Shown: positions 1 through 9,397, counted from the first letter of the stretch. The stretch is DNA of 64,000 bases from Aequorivita sp. (GCA_024637015.1 JAGXGE010000015.1:1-64000); one strand, 5' to 3'. Translations and numbers: made by a program. The notes: a model not told the origin generated them from the letters alone.

Positions 1-191
1 GCCTGAACCTTTAATTGGGCTTTTGTCTTTGCCCGCCCAAAAACCGTGTTTTCATTTTCGCTGATCGGCGCGGACTTTGTTTTTCACAATTAGATTCCGC
101 AATTTTATAGAACAAATTACCTCATTTAACTTGCCGCCAACATGTGTATATACGACATGCTTATTGCTGCTATACCGCATATGTGCGCATG
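1..191. other. Left-edge non-coding stretch, relatively GC-rich at first
   Basis: I see no convincing reading frame here: all three forward frames hit stops within about 65 bases and the reverse frames are short. The first 80 bases look richer in G and C than the neighbouring DNA. The last 60 bases form the inverted-repeat structure described separately. The stretch may be the tail of something cut off by the window edge. Confidence 0.5.
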
Positions 192-200
192 TCATGTGTT
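133..200. repeat. Inverted-repeat structure at the 3' end of the recombinase gene
   Basis: A 7-base perfect inverted repeat, gacatgc (154-160) and gcatgtc (187-193), encloses a 26-base loop. A second pairing is possible between acatgc (155-160) and gcatatgt (177-184) with a two-base bulge. The 7-mer catgtgt also occurs as a direct repeat at 141-147 and 194-200. The recombinase stop codon (192-194) lies inside the right arm. A foldable site beside a tyrosine recombinase suggests a recombination or attachment site, perhaps of the folded single-strand (attC-like) kind, but canonical integron core boxes are not clearly present. That role is inference. Confidence 0.4.
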
Positions 201-1328
201 TTGTTCTTTGTCAAATGTAACCGATTCATACAAAGTATCCAAAGGACTCTTTAAAGTTTTGTTGTTAATACCTACAACTCTGGTGTAAACCTCAGTCGTT
301 TTAGTGCTAGCGTGGCCTAGGGCACTTTGTATGTAGCGTATGTTCACACCCCGCTCCATAAGGTGTGTGGCAAAACTGTGCCGAAGTGTGTGCGGCGTGC
401 TCCACGGATTTGTATTGGTAGCTTTCACGGCACTTCTAAAAATGCTCTGTATGCTCTTGGAAGAATATTGCCCACCATCTTGGCCTTCAAACAACCAGTA
501 TGCAGGTTTAAATTGTTTGTAGTACTCCCGCAATAGCGCCAAGAGCACGGGGCTCAATACCGTATGCCGGTCGCGCTTGCCTTTACTGTCTTTTATAAAA
601 ATGTAGCCATCATCACTTCGAATATCCTTTACCCGAAGCCTAAGGACTTCGCCCACACGAAGGCCGGCACCATAAATTATGTGCAGGATGGCTTTGTGCT
701 TCAAGTTTGTGGGGTGGTTTATTATTTGCCGAACCTCTTCAATGCTCAGCACATTTGGCAGATCCTTGCTTTTTTTTGGGCGGGTAATGTTGTAGTACTC
801 CCGTGGCATTTCCAAAGTATGCTCGTAATAGCATTTTATGGCATTGATAACAAGATTCTGTTTTTGCTCGCTAATGCGGTGTTTGCTTATCAAATAAAAC
901 ACATAGCCTTCAATCTGTTCTTTTGAAATGGTGCGCAGCTCCGCAGTTTCAAAATACTTGAAAAAATGTAATAGATTGTGTTGATAATTGCGAATGGTTG
1001 CTGGGCTAAAACCTTTTAAAACCATTTTTTGTTGGTTGCGGTCCAGTTCCAGCTGTATTTTTTCCGAAGGATCAAAACGGGGCAGCGCAGTAGGGGCTTC
1101 GGCGGCTTTCATCTTAAGTTTTTTGCCGAAAAGCCTTTTTAGATGCGTTATGTTCTCTGCTGTATTTACAATACTCCAAAGCTTTTGGTTATAGTGGTAA
1201 AAGGTGCCGTTCAGCTTTTTGAAAACCTCCCGTTCGGCCTTCATTTCATACGGAATTTTAAGTTTTATGCGTCCGGCATTGGCACGAGGTGTATACAGTA
1301 CTATTGCAGGATTTTTAGAGGTTTCCAT
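192..1328 (-). CDS. Tyrosine recombinase / site-specific integrase (XerC/XerD type)
   Basis: A 378-residue phage-integrase-family recombinase that would cut and rejoin DNA through a 3'-phosphotyrosine link. The catalytic set is complete: R224 in GLRVGEVL, a lysine near 249-251, H313 and R316 in HTLRHS, H339 in LGHAS and the nucleophile Y348 in TEVYTRV. Residues 90-180 form the SAM-like core-binding domain. About 80 extra N-terminal residues (containing the motif IPYEMKAE) precede it, as in many Bacteroidota island integrases. The start is placed at 1328 (METSKN) rather than nine codons upstream. The gene is read toward the left edge and ends inside an inverted repeat. It lacks the extra insert typical of IntI. 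No cassettes are visible in this window; the target site is unknown. Confidence 0.88.
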   Translation of the reverse strand: METSKNPAIVLYTPRANAGRIKLKIPYEMKAEREVFKKLNGTFYHYNQKLWSIVNTAENITHLKRLFGKKLKMKAAEAPTALPRFDPSEKIQLELDRNQQKMVLKGFSPATIRNYQHNLLHFFKYFETAELRTISKEQIEGYVFYLISKHRISEQKQNLVINAIKCYYEHTLEMPREYYNITRPKKSKDLPNVLSIEEVRQIINHPTNLKHKAILHIIYGAGLRVGEVLRLRVKDIRSDDGYIFIKDSKGKRDRHTVLSPVLLALLREYYKQFKPAYWLFEGQDGGQYSSKSIQSIFRSAVKATNTNPWSTPHTLRHSFATHLMERGVNIRYIQSALGHASTKTTEVYTRVVGINNKTLKSPLDTLYESVTFDKEQNT

Positions 1329-1457
1329 GGTCAAAAAGAGTTGCGTTAGTATCAAAATTAAGGAAAAAAGAGCCCAACTAAGTGAGCAAAAAGTATAATA
1401 AAAGTGTTTAACCGTTAGGAACGAATAGCGTATATTTACAGTAATAGCAGTGACTAC

Positions 1458-1814
1458 ATGGACAGGAAATGTAAAATATGCGAAAAACCACTAAAAGGGC
1501 GAACCGATAAAATTTTCTGTTCTACCTATTGCAAAAATCAATATCACAAACACCTTCGCTATGCCTCCAAACAGGCAGCCATAGAAATAAACGGGTATTT
1601 AAAACGAAACTATTCCATCTTATCCGAATTGCTCGGAAATAATAAATCACAAGTCAAAGTATATAGAAACGTACTTGAGAAAAAGAAATTCCGTTTCATG
1701 TATCATACCCATTTCCACATTAACTCCCATAACAAAATGTTCCACTATATCTACGACTTGGCCTGGATGGAATTTTCAGACGATGAAATCCTCATTATAA
1801 AAAAAAGAAAGTAA
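1458..1814 (+). CDS. Small zinc-finger protein, function unknown
   Basis: This 118-residue protein starts with a treble-clef-like zinc-binding module: CKIC at residues 5-8 and C21/C25 in CSTYC, followed by KNQYH. The rest is basic and rich in aromatic and charged residues (FRFMYHTHFHINSH around 78-91), with no signal peptide or membrane segment. Similar short proteins are common in Flavobacteriaceae and often appear to be nucleic-acid binding, but I cannot name a function. A -7-like element, TATATTTA (1431-1438), lies 19 bases before the ATG. It is divergent from the recombinase and followed by the long repeat-filled gap. Confidence 0.7.
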   Translation: MDRKCKICEKPLKGRTDKIFCSTYCKNQYHKHLRYASKQAAIEINGYLKRNYSILSELLGNNKSQVKVYRNVLEKKKFRFMYHTHFHINSHNKMFHYIYDLAWMEFSDDEILIIKKRK

Positions 1815-1820
1815 TCCAAA

Positions 1821-1848
1821 CTGACAACCCACAACTGACAACCGACAA
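1821..1848. repeat. Heptamer tandem array, 4 units
   Basis: Four consecutive 7-base units: ctgacaa, cccacaa, ctgacaa, ccgacaa. The array begins seven bases after the stop codon of the zinc-finger gene. The period is the same as in the other arrays of this window although the unit differs. Confidence 0.8.
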
Positions 1849-2040
1849 CCCATTCACGGATACTCCATAGCAAAGCCATACCAAAGCCATAGATACTTCA
1901 TTAAATTGTAAGAAAACAGCCCTTTTTTCCTACAAATTTAAAATGTCTAATAAGACTGCTTTATAAGCGTCCTGAAATCAGTGGCGCCAAATAAATATTC
2001 ATAATTAATTTTTTCCATTTGAAGTCTACTAGATCCTATC

Positions 2041-2225
2041 TCGTTTTCCAACCTCGTACCTCGTACCTCATCGCTCGTACCTCGTACTTCATCTCTCGTG
2101 CCTCGTGCTTCGTCGCTCGTACCTCGTACTTCGTCGTTCGTACTTCGTCGTTCCCACCTCGTCGTTCAAACTTCGTAGCTAATTCCTCTTCGCTAACTCC
2201 TCTTCGCTAATCCTCATCGCTAAAT
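2041..2225. repeat. Long degenerate heptamer array, about 23 units of the type tcgtacy
   Basis: The stretch can be read as continuous 7-base units, for example tcgtacc, tcgtacc, tcatcgc, tcgtacc, tcgtact, passing into tcttcgc and taactcc at the right end. The period stays in register for about 180 bases although units differ at several positions, which points to old expansion followed by point mutation. It lies about 60 bases before the start of the propeller gene. Confidence 0.85.
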
Positions 2226-2283
2226 CAAACAATTGCAAAACCCACCCCGTTTAAGTACCTTCAACTTTTAAAAAATTAAATCG

Positions 2284-5124
2284 ATGAAAAACCTTTTCTT
2301 TTCGGCGCTCTGCCTAGCTACTGCAGTCGCTTTTTCCCAACAACCCGCTACTCCTGCAACCACTGCGTCAAGTAGCATCACTCAAAAAATACAACTGGCA
2401 CAAGCTTCTCCTGTTAAAAACCTGCCTTTTAAAAACATAGGTCCGACTATTATGAGCGGCCGTGTAGTTGATTTTGCAGTAAATCCAAACAATCCTATCG
2501 AGTTCTATGTAGGTTACGCTAGTGGTGGTTTATGGCATACAAGCAATAACGGCACTTCCTTTACACCTGTAATGGATAATAGTCCAACCCAAAATGTGGG
2601 TTGTGTGGCGGTAGATTGGCAAAATGGCACCATTTGGGTAGGCACTGGCGAGGTGAACGCTTCCCGTTCCTCATACGCCGGAATTGGCCTTTTGAAAAGC
2701 GACGATAAAGGCAAAACCTGGCAAAATATGGGGCTTATGGATAGCCACCACATTAGTAGTATTCTTATAAATCCATCCAATCCCAATGAAGTAATTGTGG
2801 GTGCAGTGGGTCATTTGTATTCTCCCAATGAGGAGCGAGGTGTTTTTAAAACCATGGATGGTGGCAAAACGTGGAACAAAACACTTTTTATAAATAATCA
2901 AACAGGAATTATTGAAATTTCCGCGAATCCTAAAAACTTTAATACCATGTATGCCACCGCTTGGGATAAAGACCGTAAAGCTTGGAATTTTGAAGGTAGT
3001 GGTGCGGGCAGTGGTGTTTATAAAAGCACGGATGCCGGTAGTACTTGGGCAAAAGTTTCTAACGAAAACAGTGGCTTGCCAATAGGCAAGGGTATGGGTC
3101 GTATGGGCACGGCTGTGGTGGATGACAGCACGGTTTATTTAATTGTTGACAACCAATTCCACAGAAAAGAAGAAGCTAAAAAAGAAGAAACAGACATCCT
3201 CATCAAAGACGATTTCAAAAAAATGGACGTAGCTTCCTTTCTTGCCTTGGACGATAAAAAGCTAAACCAATTTCTAAAAATGAACGGTTTTCAGGAAAAA
3301 TACGAAGCCGAAAATGTAAAACAAATGGTCCGCGTAGGCACCGTAAAGCCTGAAGATTTGGCAAGATACCTAGAAGATGCCAACAGCGCACTTTTTGACA
3401 CGCCTGTTATTGGTGCTGAGGTGTACAAAAGTACCGATGGTGGAAAAACCTGGAAGAAAACCCACGAAGGCTTCTTAGATGATTTGTATTATTCCTATGG
3501 CTATTACTTTGGAAAAATCCACGTGGACCCCAACGATGCCAATAAAATATATGTGTATGGCGTACCCATTCTAAAATCTGCCGATGGCGGAAAAACTTTT
3601 GAAACAATTGACGCAGATAACGTCCATGGCGACCACCACGCACTGTGGATAGACCCCAAAATGCCCGGCCACTTAATTGATGGCAATGACGGTGGCGTAA
3701 ACATAAGTTATGACGACGGCAAAACGTGGATAAAGAATAATGCTCCTGCGGTGGGTCAATTTTATTCTGTAAATGTAGATCACGAAAAAGATTATAATGT
3801 TTATGGTGGCTTGCAGGACAATGGCGTTTGGGTAGGGCCACACGATTATGAAGCAAGTCCTGGCTGGTTGCAAGAGGGTAAATATCCGTATGAATTTATC
3901 TTTGGCGGCGACGGAATGCAAGTGCAGATTGATAGTCGTAACAGCAATATTGTTTACACTGGATTTCAATTTGGGAATTATTACAGATTGAACCGAAATG
4001 GTGCCGAACCTGTTTACATTCAGCCGAAACACGAATTGGGAGATAGCCCGTATCGCTTCAACTGGCAAACACCTATTTTTTTGAGTCTACACAACCAAGA
4101 CATTCTCTATTTAGGCGGAAATAAATTGATGCGCAGCATGAACCAAGGCGATGATTGGACTGCGATTTCAGAAGATTTAACGCAGGGCGGAAAACCGGGA
4201 AATGTAGCTTATGGAACCCTCACAACGATTAGTGAATCCCCATTTCAATTTGGATTGTTATACACAGGAACCGATGATGGTTTGGTCTATGTTTCAAAAG
4301 ATGGGGGTGGAAATTGGATAAAAATTTCAGATAGCTTTCCAAAAGATCTTTGGGTGAGCCGTGTAATTGCTTCTTCACATAAAAAAGAACGCGTGTATGT
4401 TACACTAAACGGCTATCGTTGGGATGATTTTAAACCCTATGTTTATGTAAGTGAAAATTATGGCGCAACTTGGAAAGACATCAGTAGTAATTTACCAGTT
4501 TCCTCGGTAAACGTAATCAAAGAAGATCCTGTAAATGAAAACTTACTGTATTTAGGAACGGATAACGGTGCTTATGTTTCCTTCAATCGTGGCGAAAGTT
4601 GGGAGGTATTTTCAAAAGAGTTGCCAAATGTTGCAGTTCACGATTTAGTGATCCAGCCCGAGGCAAAAGATTTGGTTTTGGGAACCCACGGAAGATCGCT
4701 GTATGTTTCCGATATTTCATTGCTTCAAAAATTAAACGATAAAACAATGGGTGAAGTGGTTCTTTCTGAAATGAAGCCTGTAAATTTCTCACCTCGCTGG
4801 GGAAGCAAATGGAGCTCTTGGGGCGAAGTGTATGAACCAAAAACTAAAATTCAGTTTTACACCCCACAAAGTGGAAAAGCAACAATAACCATCAAAACAG
4901 AAGACGGAAAAGAGCTGAAAAGGCTATCTATAGATGCTGAAAAAGGCGTTAATATTATTGAATATGATTTTTCCATTTCAGAAAAAGGAATAAAGATGCT
5001 TGAAAAAGATAATGCGAAATTAAAAAAAGCCGAAAACGGTAGGTATTACTTGCCAAAAGGCAACTATGAATTGGGTGTAAATTTATTAGCAAAATTTTCT
5101 ACAATTGTTTTATCGATTAAATAA
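2284..5124 (+). CDS. Secreted Asp-box (BNR/VPS10-like) beta-propeller protein
   Basis: A 946-residue exported protein with a signal peptide (residues 1-19, ending FSQQ). At least ten Asp-box motifs of the S-x-D-x-G-x-T-W type are spread through it, for example SDDKGKTW, TMDGGKTW, STDGGKTW, SYDDGKTW and SENYGATW. These mark sortilin/sialidase-like beta-propellers, so the fold is probably two stacked propellers, followed by a beta-sandwich tail of about 90 residues. Databases often name such proteins glycosyl hydrolases, but no catalytic residues can be assigned from sequence alone. There is no type IX sorting tail. The last 75 residues have a decayed second copy at 6343-6579. Confidence 0.85.
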   Translation: MKNLFFSALCLATAVAFSQQPATPATTASSSITQKIQLAQASPVKNLPFKNIGPTIMSGRVVDFAVNPNNPIEFYVGYASGGLWHTSNNGTSFTPVMDNSPTQNVGCVAVDWQNGTIWVGTGEVNASRSSYAGIGLLKSDDKGKTWQNMGLMDSHHISSILINPSNPNEVIVGAVGHLYSPNEERGVFKTMDGGKTWNKTLFINNQTGIIEISANPKNFNTMYATAWDKDRKAWNFEGSGAGSGVYKSTDAGSTWAKVSNENSGLPIGKGMGRMGTAVVDDSTVYLIVDNQFHRKEEAKKEETDILIKDDFKKMDVASFLALDDKKLNQFLKMNGFQEKYEAENVKQMVRVGTVKPEDLARYLEDANSALFDTPVIGAEVYKSTDGGKTWKKTHEGFLDDLYYSYGYYFGKIHVDPNDANKIYVYGVPILKSADGGKTFETIDADNVHGDHHALWIDPKMPGHLIDGNDGGVNISYDDGKTWIKNNAPAVGQFYSVNVDHEKDYNVYGGLQDNGVWVGPHDYEASPGWLQEGKYPYEFIFGGDGMQVQIDSRNSNIVYTGFQFGNYYRLNRNGAEPVYIQPKHELGDSPYRFNWQTPIFLSLHNQDILYLGGNKLMRSMNQGDDWTAISEDLTQGGKPGNVAYGTLTTISESPFQFGLLYTGTDDGLVYVSKDGGGNWIKISDSFPKDLWVSRVIASSHKKERVYVTLNGYRWDDFKPYVYVSENYGATWKDISSNLPVSSVNVIKEDPVNENLLYLGTDNGAYVSFNRGESWEVFSKELPNVAVHDLVIQPEAKDLVLGTHGRSLYVSDISLLQKLNDKTMGEVVLSEMKPVNFSPRWGSKWSSWGEVYEPKTKIQFYTPQSGKATITIKTEDGKELKRLSIDAEKGVNIIEYDFSISEKGIKMLEKDNAKLKKAENGRYYLPKGNYELGVNLLAKFSTIVLSIK

Positions 5125-5133
5125 TTTCCTACA

Positions 5134-5141
5134 TTTGATTC
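5134..5141 (+). promoter_or_regulatory. Bacteroidota -7 element TACATTTG
   Basis: This matches TAnnTTTG exactly and lies 20 bases before the ATG of the sorting-domain protein. The nearest upstream TTG is 26 bases away, a little far for a -33 box. Confidence 0.5.
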
Positions 5142-5161
5142 ATAACAATTAAAAATTTTAT

Positions 5162-6283
5162 ATGATGAAAAAACTACTTATTCTTTCAATCGCTTTTGCA
5201 TTAGTTAGCGGTATTTCTACTTTTGCACAGGAAGCGGAAGCTACTCCATATTCAAATGGACAGCCTACTACTGAAAATACCAATGCGTTATTTGACCTTC
5301 TTACACTTGTGGATGCAGGCGCTTCAATAGGAACCAATGGCCTTGCTGCGGTCATATATTTTAATGATCAATACATCACTACAAGGTGGGACGCGACCAT
5401 GTCAGTAGATTTTTATCGTTTGGATAACACTGGGGTTCTGATTGAAACCTTCCAGATTCCAGGGGTGGGTGGCGTGCGTTCAATAACCTCGAATGGTACA
5501 AGTTTGTTTATGGGTACGGCTGGATCAGTTATTTATGAAATCGATCCAGTTAGTATGACAATTGATAATACAATTAACATAATTTCTTCTGCAGCTGCTC
5601 GTATGCTTACCTATGATGAAACGCTTGATGGCGGAAACGGAGGTTTTTGGATAGGTAGTTTTGCAAATGACATTGCTTCCATTGATATGGATGGAAATCA
5701 ACTTTCAGTAATATCTGCAGCTACTCACCAAACGGTGGTTTATGGGGGTGCAATTGATAATGTATCGCCCGGAGGCCCATTTCTTTGGATCCACGATCAA
5801 ACTGGAACTGCCCCAAGTAGAGATCTTGTTACGCAATTAAACCCAGCTACAGGAGTTCCTACTGGAGTTGTTTATGATTTCTCTGCTGATGGATTTGCCT
5901 CCGGGGCTACTGAGGTACTTGCGGGAGGGCTGTCAATAACAGATGGGCTAGATGGCCACAATGGTTTAGCATTGATAGGTATGTGCCAATGTACTCCATC
6001 CAACCTGATTTTTGCTGTGGAATTGACTCCTTCTTTAGGGGTGACTGACAATGCTATATCAAGCTTTACCCTTTATCCAAACCCTGCAAACGGAAAAGTT
6101 AACATCAACACTACTGTTGCTGGTGAAAAACAAGTTGTAGTTTACGATATTTTAGGTAAGCAGGTCATCAATACAACTATTGCTGGAGGAGAGTTGAATA
6201 TTTCTTCTCTAAAAGCTGGTGTTTATATGGTAAGCGTTACGCAAAACAAAGCAACTGCTACTAAGAAGTTAGTAGTTCAGTAA
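5162..6283 (+). CDS. Type IX secretion cargo protein with C-terminal sorting domain
   Basis: A 373-residue protein with a signal peptide (residues 1-22, ending STFAQ) and a classical type A sorting tail (TIGR04183) over the last 75 residues: SFTLYPNPANGKVNI, then YDILGKQV, LKAGVYMV and a final KKLVVQ. The tail would direct it through the type IX secretion system to the cell surface or medium. The middle, rich in G, N, D and beta-strand residues, looks like a propeller-type repeat domain, but no enzymatic motif can be named. Two adjacent ATG codons (5162 and 5165) are possible starts. It has its own -7 element and its own terminator, so it is probably a single-gene unit inserted between a gene and that gene's broken second copy. 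Confidence 0.85.
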   Translation: MMKKLLILSIAFALVSGISTFAQEAEATPYSNGQPTTENTNALFDLLTLVDAGASIGTNGLAAVIYFNDQYITTRWDATMSVDFYRLDNTGVLIETFQIPGVGGVRSITSNGTSLFMGTAGSVIYEIDPVSMTIDNTINIISSAAARMLTYDETLDGGNGGFWIGSFANDIASIDMDGNQLSVISAATHQTVVYGGAIDNVSPGGPFLWIHDQTGTAPSRDLVTQLNPATGVPTGVVYDFSADGFASGATEVLAGGLSITDGLDGHNGLALIGMCQCTPSNLIFAVELTPSLGVTDNAISSFTLYPNPANGKVNINTTVAGEKQVVVYDILGKQVINTTIAGGELNISSLKAGVYMVSVTQNKATATKKLVVQ

Positions 6284-6303
6284 ATAACTTTTTAAGTTAA
6301 TAA

Positions 6304-6336
6304 AAAAAACCATTCACCGTCAGTGAATGGTTTTTT
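6304..6336 (+). terminator. Rho-independent terminator
   Basis: A 14-base perfect stem (6304-6317 with 6323-6336), a 5-base loop and flanking A and T runs, 20 bases after the stop codon of the sorting-domain gene. The T-run forms part of the stem. Confidence 0.9.
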
Positions 6337-6342
6337 GTTATA

Positions 6343-6579
6343 CACATCAAAACCCGAGAAAGAAAAGAACTCCAAACGTTGACCACAGATGCAACTAAAG
6401 GCGTAAATGAGTTGGATTGTGATTTGTCCATTTCCGAAAAAGCCAGCAAACTACTGGAGAAGAATGATATTAAATTGAAGCAAGCCGAAAACAAGAAACA
6501 GTATCTTCCGAAAGGAAAATATAAGGTAAGCGTTTCAGTAAATATTAAGACTGCAACTTCCGAATTGGAAGTTAAGTAG
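6343..6579 (+). pseudogene. 3' remnant of a second Asp-box propeller gene
   Basis: About 79 codons, read in one frame to the stop at 6577-6579, encode a tail clearly related to the last 75 residues of the propeller protein at 2284-5124: HIKT against TIKT, KELQTL against KELKRL, KGVNEL against KGVNII, SISEK identical, KLKQAEN against KLKKAEN, and YLPKGKY against YLPKGNY. The homology begins just after the terminator at 6304-6336, and no 5' part of the gene remains. A TTG at 6379 could start a 66-residue peptide, but there is no signal peptide or promoter, so this is probably a non-functional leftover of a tandem duplication. Confidence 0.8.
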
Positions 6580-6652
6580 CCCGATGTATTTAAACCCATT
6601 CTAAATAGATTTTAAACAATTAAGAATGTTTGGCAACAAGCCGTTTGAAGTG

Positions 6653-6660
6653 TATTTTTG
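6653..6660 (+). promoter_or_regulatory. sdh operon promoter (-7 TATTTTTG, -33 TTG)
   Basis: TATTTTTG matches TAnnTTTG exactly. A TTG at 6630-6632 lies 20 bases upstream, the usual spacing. The predicted leader before sdhC is about 23 bases. Confidence 0.75.
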
Positions 6661-6687
6661 CACAACTATTCTTGAAATAAAACCATA

Positions 6688-7344
6688 ATGGCAATACTAT
6701 CCTCTTCAATTGCACGAAAAGTTGCTATGGCACTTTCGGGCTTATTCCTTGTCTTCTTTTTGGCACAACATTTTACCATCAACATCACTTCGGTCATAGA
6801 TCCTGATACTTTCAACAGTTGGTCTCATTTTATGGGGCATAACATTTTGGTGCAGTTTATTCTGCAACCAGTTTTGATGTTTGGGGTAGTTTTTCATTTT
6901 ATAATGGGAATTGTACTCGAAATAAAAAACAACAATGCAAGGCAGATTAGCTACAAATCCTTTAAAGGAAACAAAAACTCAACTTGGGTTTCCCGAAATA
7001 TGATTATTAGCGGTGCCGTTGTGTTGGCATTTTTGGGACTTCACTTTTACGATTTCTGGTTTCCCGAAATAATCCACAAATACATTGAAAACAATCCACT
7101 GGATCCAACACGTTATTACCCAGAGTTGGTTCATAAATTTGAAAGCCCTGTGCGCACAGGTTTGTACTGTTTGGCTTTTGTGCTTTTGATGCTTCACCTT
7201 TGGCACGGCTTTTCTTCATCTTTCCAGAGTATGGGATGGAACAACAAATATTCGAAAGCCTTAAAAGGATTCACGAAGTTTTACGCAATATTTATTCCTC
7301 TTGGATTTATTTTCATTGCGCTATACCTTCACTTTAATCAATAA
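6688..7344 (+). CDS. sdhC: Succinate dehydrogenase cytochrome b subunit
   Basis: The 218-residue membrane anchor of succinate:quinone oxidoreductase (complex II) of the cytochrome b558 type (TIGR02046), which carries heme and passes electrons to menaquinone. Five hydrophobic helices can be seen, near residues 11-29, 50-75, 105-125, 150-172 and 192-214. Histidines within or next to them (H27, H46, H71 in VFHFIMG, H118 in GLHFYDF, H175 in HLWHG) are candidates for the heme ligands. The first gene of the sdhCAB operon, it is followed by sdhA after 20 bases and has a good promoter just upstream. Having one large anchor subunit and no sdhD is the normal Bacteroidota arrangement. Confidence 0.95.
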   Translation: MAILSSSIARKVAMALSGLFLVFFLAQHFTINITSVIDPDTFNSWSHFMGHNILVQFILQPVLMFGVVFHFIMGIVLEIKNNNARQISYKSFKGNKNSTWVSRNMIISGAVVLAFLGLHFYDFWFPEIIHKYIENNPLDPTRYYPELVHKFESPVRTGLYCLAFVLLMLHLWHGFSSSFQSMGWNNKYSKALKGFTKFYAIFIPLGFIFIALYLHFNQ

Positions 7345-7364
7345 TCACCACGAAACGCAACGCT

Positions 7365-9368
7365 ATGTCAACATTAGATTCAAAAATCCCAAAAGGACCC
7401 TTAGCAGATAAGTGGACAAAACATAAAAACGATATAAACCTGGTTAACCCAGCCAATAAACGTAATATAGACGTAATTGTAGTGGGAACAGGTCTTGCAG
7501 GTGGAAGTGCTGCTGCAACGCTTGCAGAATTAGGTTATAACGTAAAAACATTCTGCTATCAAGATTCTCCCCGCCGTGCGCACTCTATCGCTGCACAGGG
7601 AGGTATCAACGCTGCAAAGAATTACCAAGGCGATGGAGATTCAAACTATAGATTATTTTATGACACCGTAAAAGGTGGCGATTACCGTTCACGCGAAGGA
7701 AATGTATACCGTCTTGCTGAGGTTTCTGCAAATATTATTGACCAATGCGTGGCACAGGGTGTTCCCTTTGCCCGCGAATACGGTGGTTATTTGGATAACC
7801 GTTCTTTTGGAGGGGTTTTGGTTTCGCGTACTTTTTATGCGAAAGGACAAACAGGCCAACAATTGCTTTTAGGAGCGTATTCCGCAATGAACCGCCAAAT
7901 AAACCGCGGAAAAATTACACCTTACAACCGTCACGAAATGCTTGATTTAGTGATTGTGGACGGTAAAGCGAGAGGGATCATTGCCCGAAATTTAGTTACT
8001 GGTGAAATTGAAAGACATTCCGCTCACGCCGTGGTTATTGCTTCGGGTGGCTACGGAAACGTTTTCTATCTTTCCACAAACGCAATGGGAAGTAATGTTA
8101 CTGCTTCCTGGAAGATTCATAAAAGAGGCGCGTATTTCGCAAACCCTTGCTATACACAAATTCACCCAACGTGTATTCCTGTTTCTGGTGATCATCAAAG
8201 TAAATTGACATTGATGTCTGAGTCTTTGAGAAACGATGGTAGAATTTGGGTTCCAAAGAAGAAGGAGGATGCTGAAGCGATTCGCCAAGGAAAGAAAAAG
8301 CCGAAAGATCTTTCAGAAGCCGAACGTGATTATTACTTAGAAAGAAGATATCCTTCTTTCGGTAACTTGGTGCCACGTGATGTGGCGTCACGTGCTGCAA
8401 AAGAACGTTGCGATGCAGGTTTTGGTGTAAATAAAACTGGACAGGCTGTATTCCTTGATTTTGCTTCTGCAATTCAACGATACGGAAAAGAACGCGCCGG
8501 AATACAAGGAAATCACAATCCTTCCGATGAAGAAATATTGAAACTTGGAAAGCAGGTTATCGAAGAAAAATACGGAAACCTTTTCCAGATGTATGAGAAG
8601 ATCGTTGATGAAAACCCCTACGAAACCCCAATGATGATTTATCCTGCCGTGCATTACACTATGGGCGGTGTTTGGGTAGATTACAACTTGCAATCCACTA
8701 TTCCGGGCTGCTACGTTACAGGTGAAGCCAATTTTAGCGACCATGGCGCAAACCGTTTGGGTGCTTCTGCCTTAATGCAAGGTTTGGCAGATGGTTACTT
8801 TGTGTTGCCATACACCATTGGCGATTATCTTTCAAAAGACATTAAAACAGGAAAAATACCAACAGACACTAAAGAGTTTGACGAAGCCGAAAACAAGATT
8901 CGTGAACTTTTGGAGAAGTTGATAAACAATAAAGGAACACATTCCGTGGATCATTTCCATAAAAAATTGGGCCACATTATGTGGAACAAATGCGGAATGG
9001 CGCGTAACGCGGAAGATTTAAAATCTGCAATGTCTGAAATTAGGGCACTACGCGAAGAATTCTGGAAGGATGTGAAAATCCCTGGAGGAATGAATGAAAT
9101 GAATGCCGAGCTTGAAAAAGCAACACGCGTTGCCGACTTCTTGGAGCTAGGTGAACTTTTTGCAAAAGATGCTTTAGATAGAAATGAATCCTGTGGTGGC
9201 CACTTCCGTGAAGAATACCAAACCGAGGAAGGGGAAGCACTTCGAGACGACGAAAACTTTATGTACGTTGCCGCTTGGGAATATACCGGAGATCCTGGAA
9301 ATGAAGTGCTTCATAAAGAAAAATTGGAATACGAAAATATTGAAGTTAAATCGAGGAGTTATAAATAG
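7365..9368 (+). CDS. sdhA: Succinate dehydrogenase flavoprotein subunit
   Basis: The 667-residue catalytic subunit, which oxidises succinate to fumarate and carries covalent FAD. The dinucleotide-binding motif is [12 protein letters not shown] at residues 39-50. H73 in [10 protein letters not shown] is the expected site of the 8-alpha-N3-histidyl FAD link. [11 protein letters not shown] and [10 protein letters not shown] are characteristic of the family, and [10 protein letters not shown] lies in the C-terminal helical domain. The length fits the Bacteroidota/epsilon-proteobacterial type (about 660). The stop codon is followed at once by the left heptamer array that borders the inserted four-helix-bundle gene, so sdhB is almost 500 bases away instead of a few. 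Confidence 0.97.
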   Translation: MSTLDSKIPKGPLADKWTKHKNDINLVNPANKRNIDVIVVGTGLAGGSAAATLAELGYNVKTFCYQDSPRRAHSIAAQGGINAAKNYQGDGDSNYRLFYDTVKGGDYRSREGNVYRLAEVSANIIDQCVAQGVPFAREYGGYLDNRSFGGVLVSRTFYAKGQTGQQLLLGAYSAMNRQINRGKITPYNRHEMLDLVIVDGKARGIIARNLVTGEIERHSAHAVVIASGGYGNVFYLSTNAMGSNVTASWKIHKRGAYFANPCYTQIHPTCIPVSGDHQSKLTLMSESLRNDGRIWVPKKKEDAEAIRQGKKKPKDLSEAERDYYLERRYPSFGNLVPRDVASRAAKERCDAGFGVNKTGQAVFLDFASAIQRYGKERAGIQGNHNPSDEEILKLGKQVIEEKYGNLFQMYEKIVDENPYETPMMIYPAVHYTMGGVWVDYNLQSTIPGCYVTGEANFSDHGANRLGASALMQGLADGYFVLPYTIGDYLSKDIKTGKIPTDTKEFDEAENKIRELLEKLINNKGTHSVDHFHKKLGHIMWNKCGMARNAEDLKSAMSEIRALREEFWKDVKIPGGMNEMNAELEKATRVADFLELGELFAKDALDRNESCGGHFREEYQTEEGEALRDDENFMYVAAWEYTGDPGNEVLHKEKLEYENIEVKSRSYK

Positions 9369-9369
9369 A

Positions 9370-9397
9370 GTTAATGGTTAAGCGTTAGGTGTTAAGG
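9370..9397 (+). repeat. Left heptamer array (gttannn, 4 units) bordering the inserted gene
   Basis: Four 7-base units in register: gttaatg, gttaagc, gttaggt, gttaagg. The 21 bases at 9377-9397 match the reverse complement of 9825-9845 at 18 of 21 positions, so this array and the right-hand array form an inverted pair around the four-helix-bundle gene. It begins two bases after the sdhA stop codon. Confidence 0.85.

Larger units (their letters stand above)
1815..2283. other. 469-base intergenic region with two heptamer arrays
   Basis: There is no credible gene here. A forward frame at 2019-2210 exists only because a 7-base repeat read in triplets gives a 7-residue repeat. The region contains a short array at 1821-1848, a longer one at 2041-2225, and about 190 bases of AT-rich DNA between them with no clear feature. 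A degenerate -7-like TACCTTCA lies at about 2257-2264, upstream of the propeller gene. Confidence 0.7.

Noticed and set aside
2019-2210. Forward open frame with a repeated RTSYF-like peptide
   Set aside because: The peptide repeat is produced by reading a 7-base tandem repeat in triplets (21 bases give 7 residues). There is no homologous protein-like sequence, and codon use is not coding-like.
5105-5107. TTG as the -33 box of the type IX cargo gene
   Set aside because: The distance to the -7 element is 26 bases, longer than the usual 17-23.
6379-6579. A separate 66-residue gene starting at TTG 6379
   Set aside because: Homology to the propeller tail extends upstream of this codon to about 6343, and there is no promoter, so it is better explained as a gene remnant.
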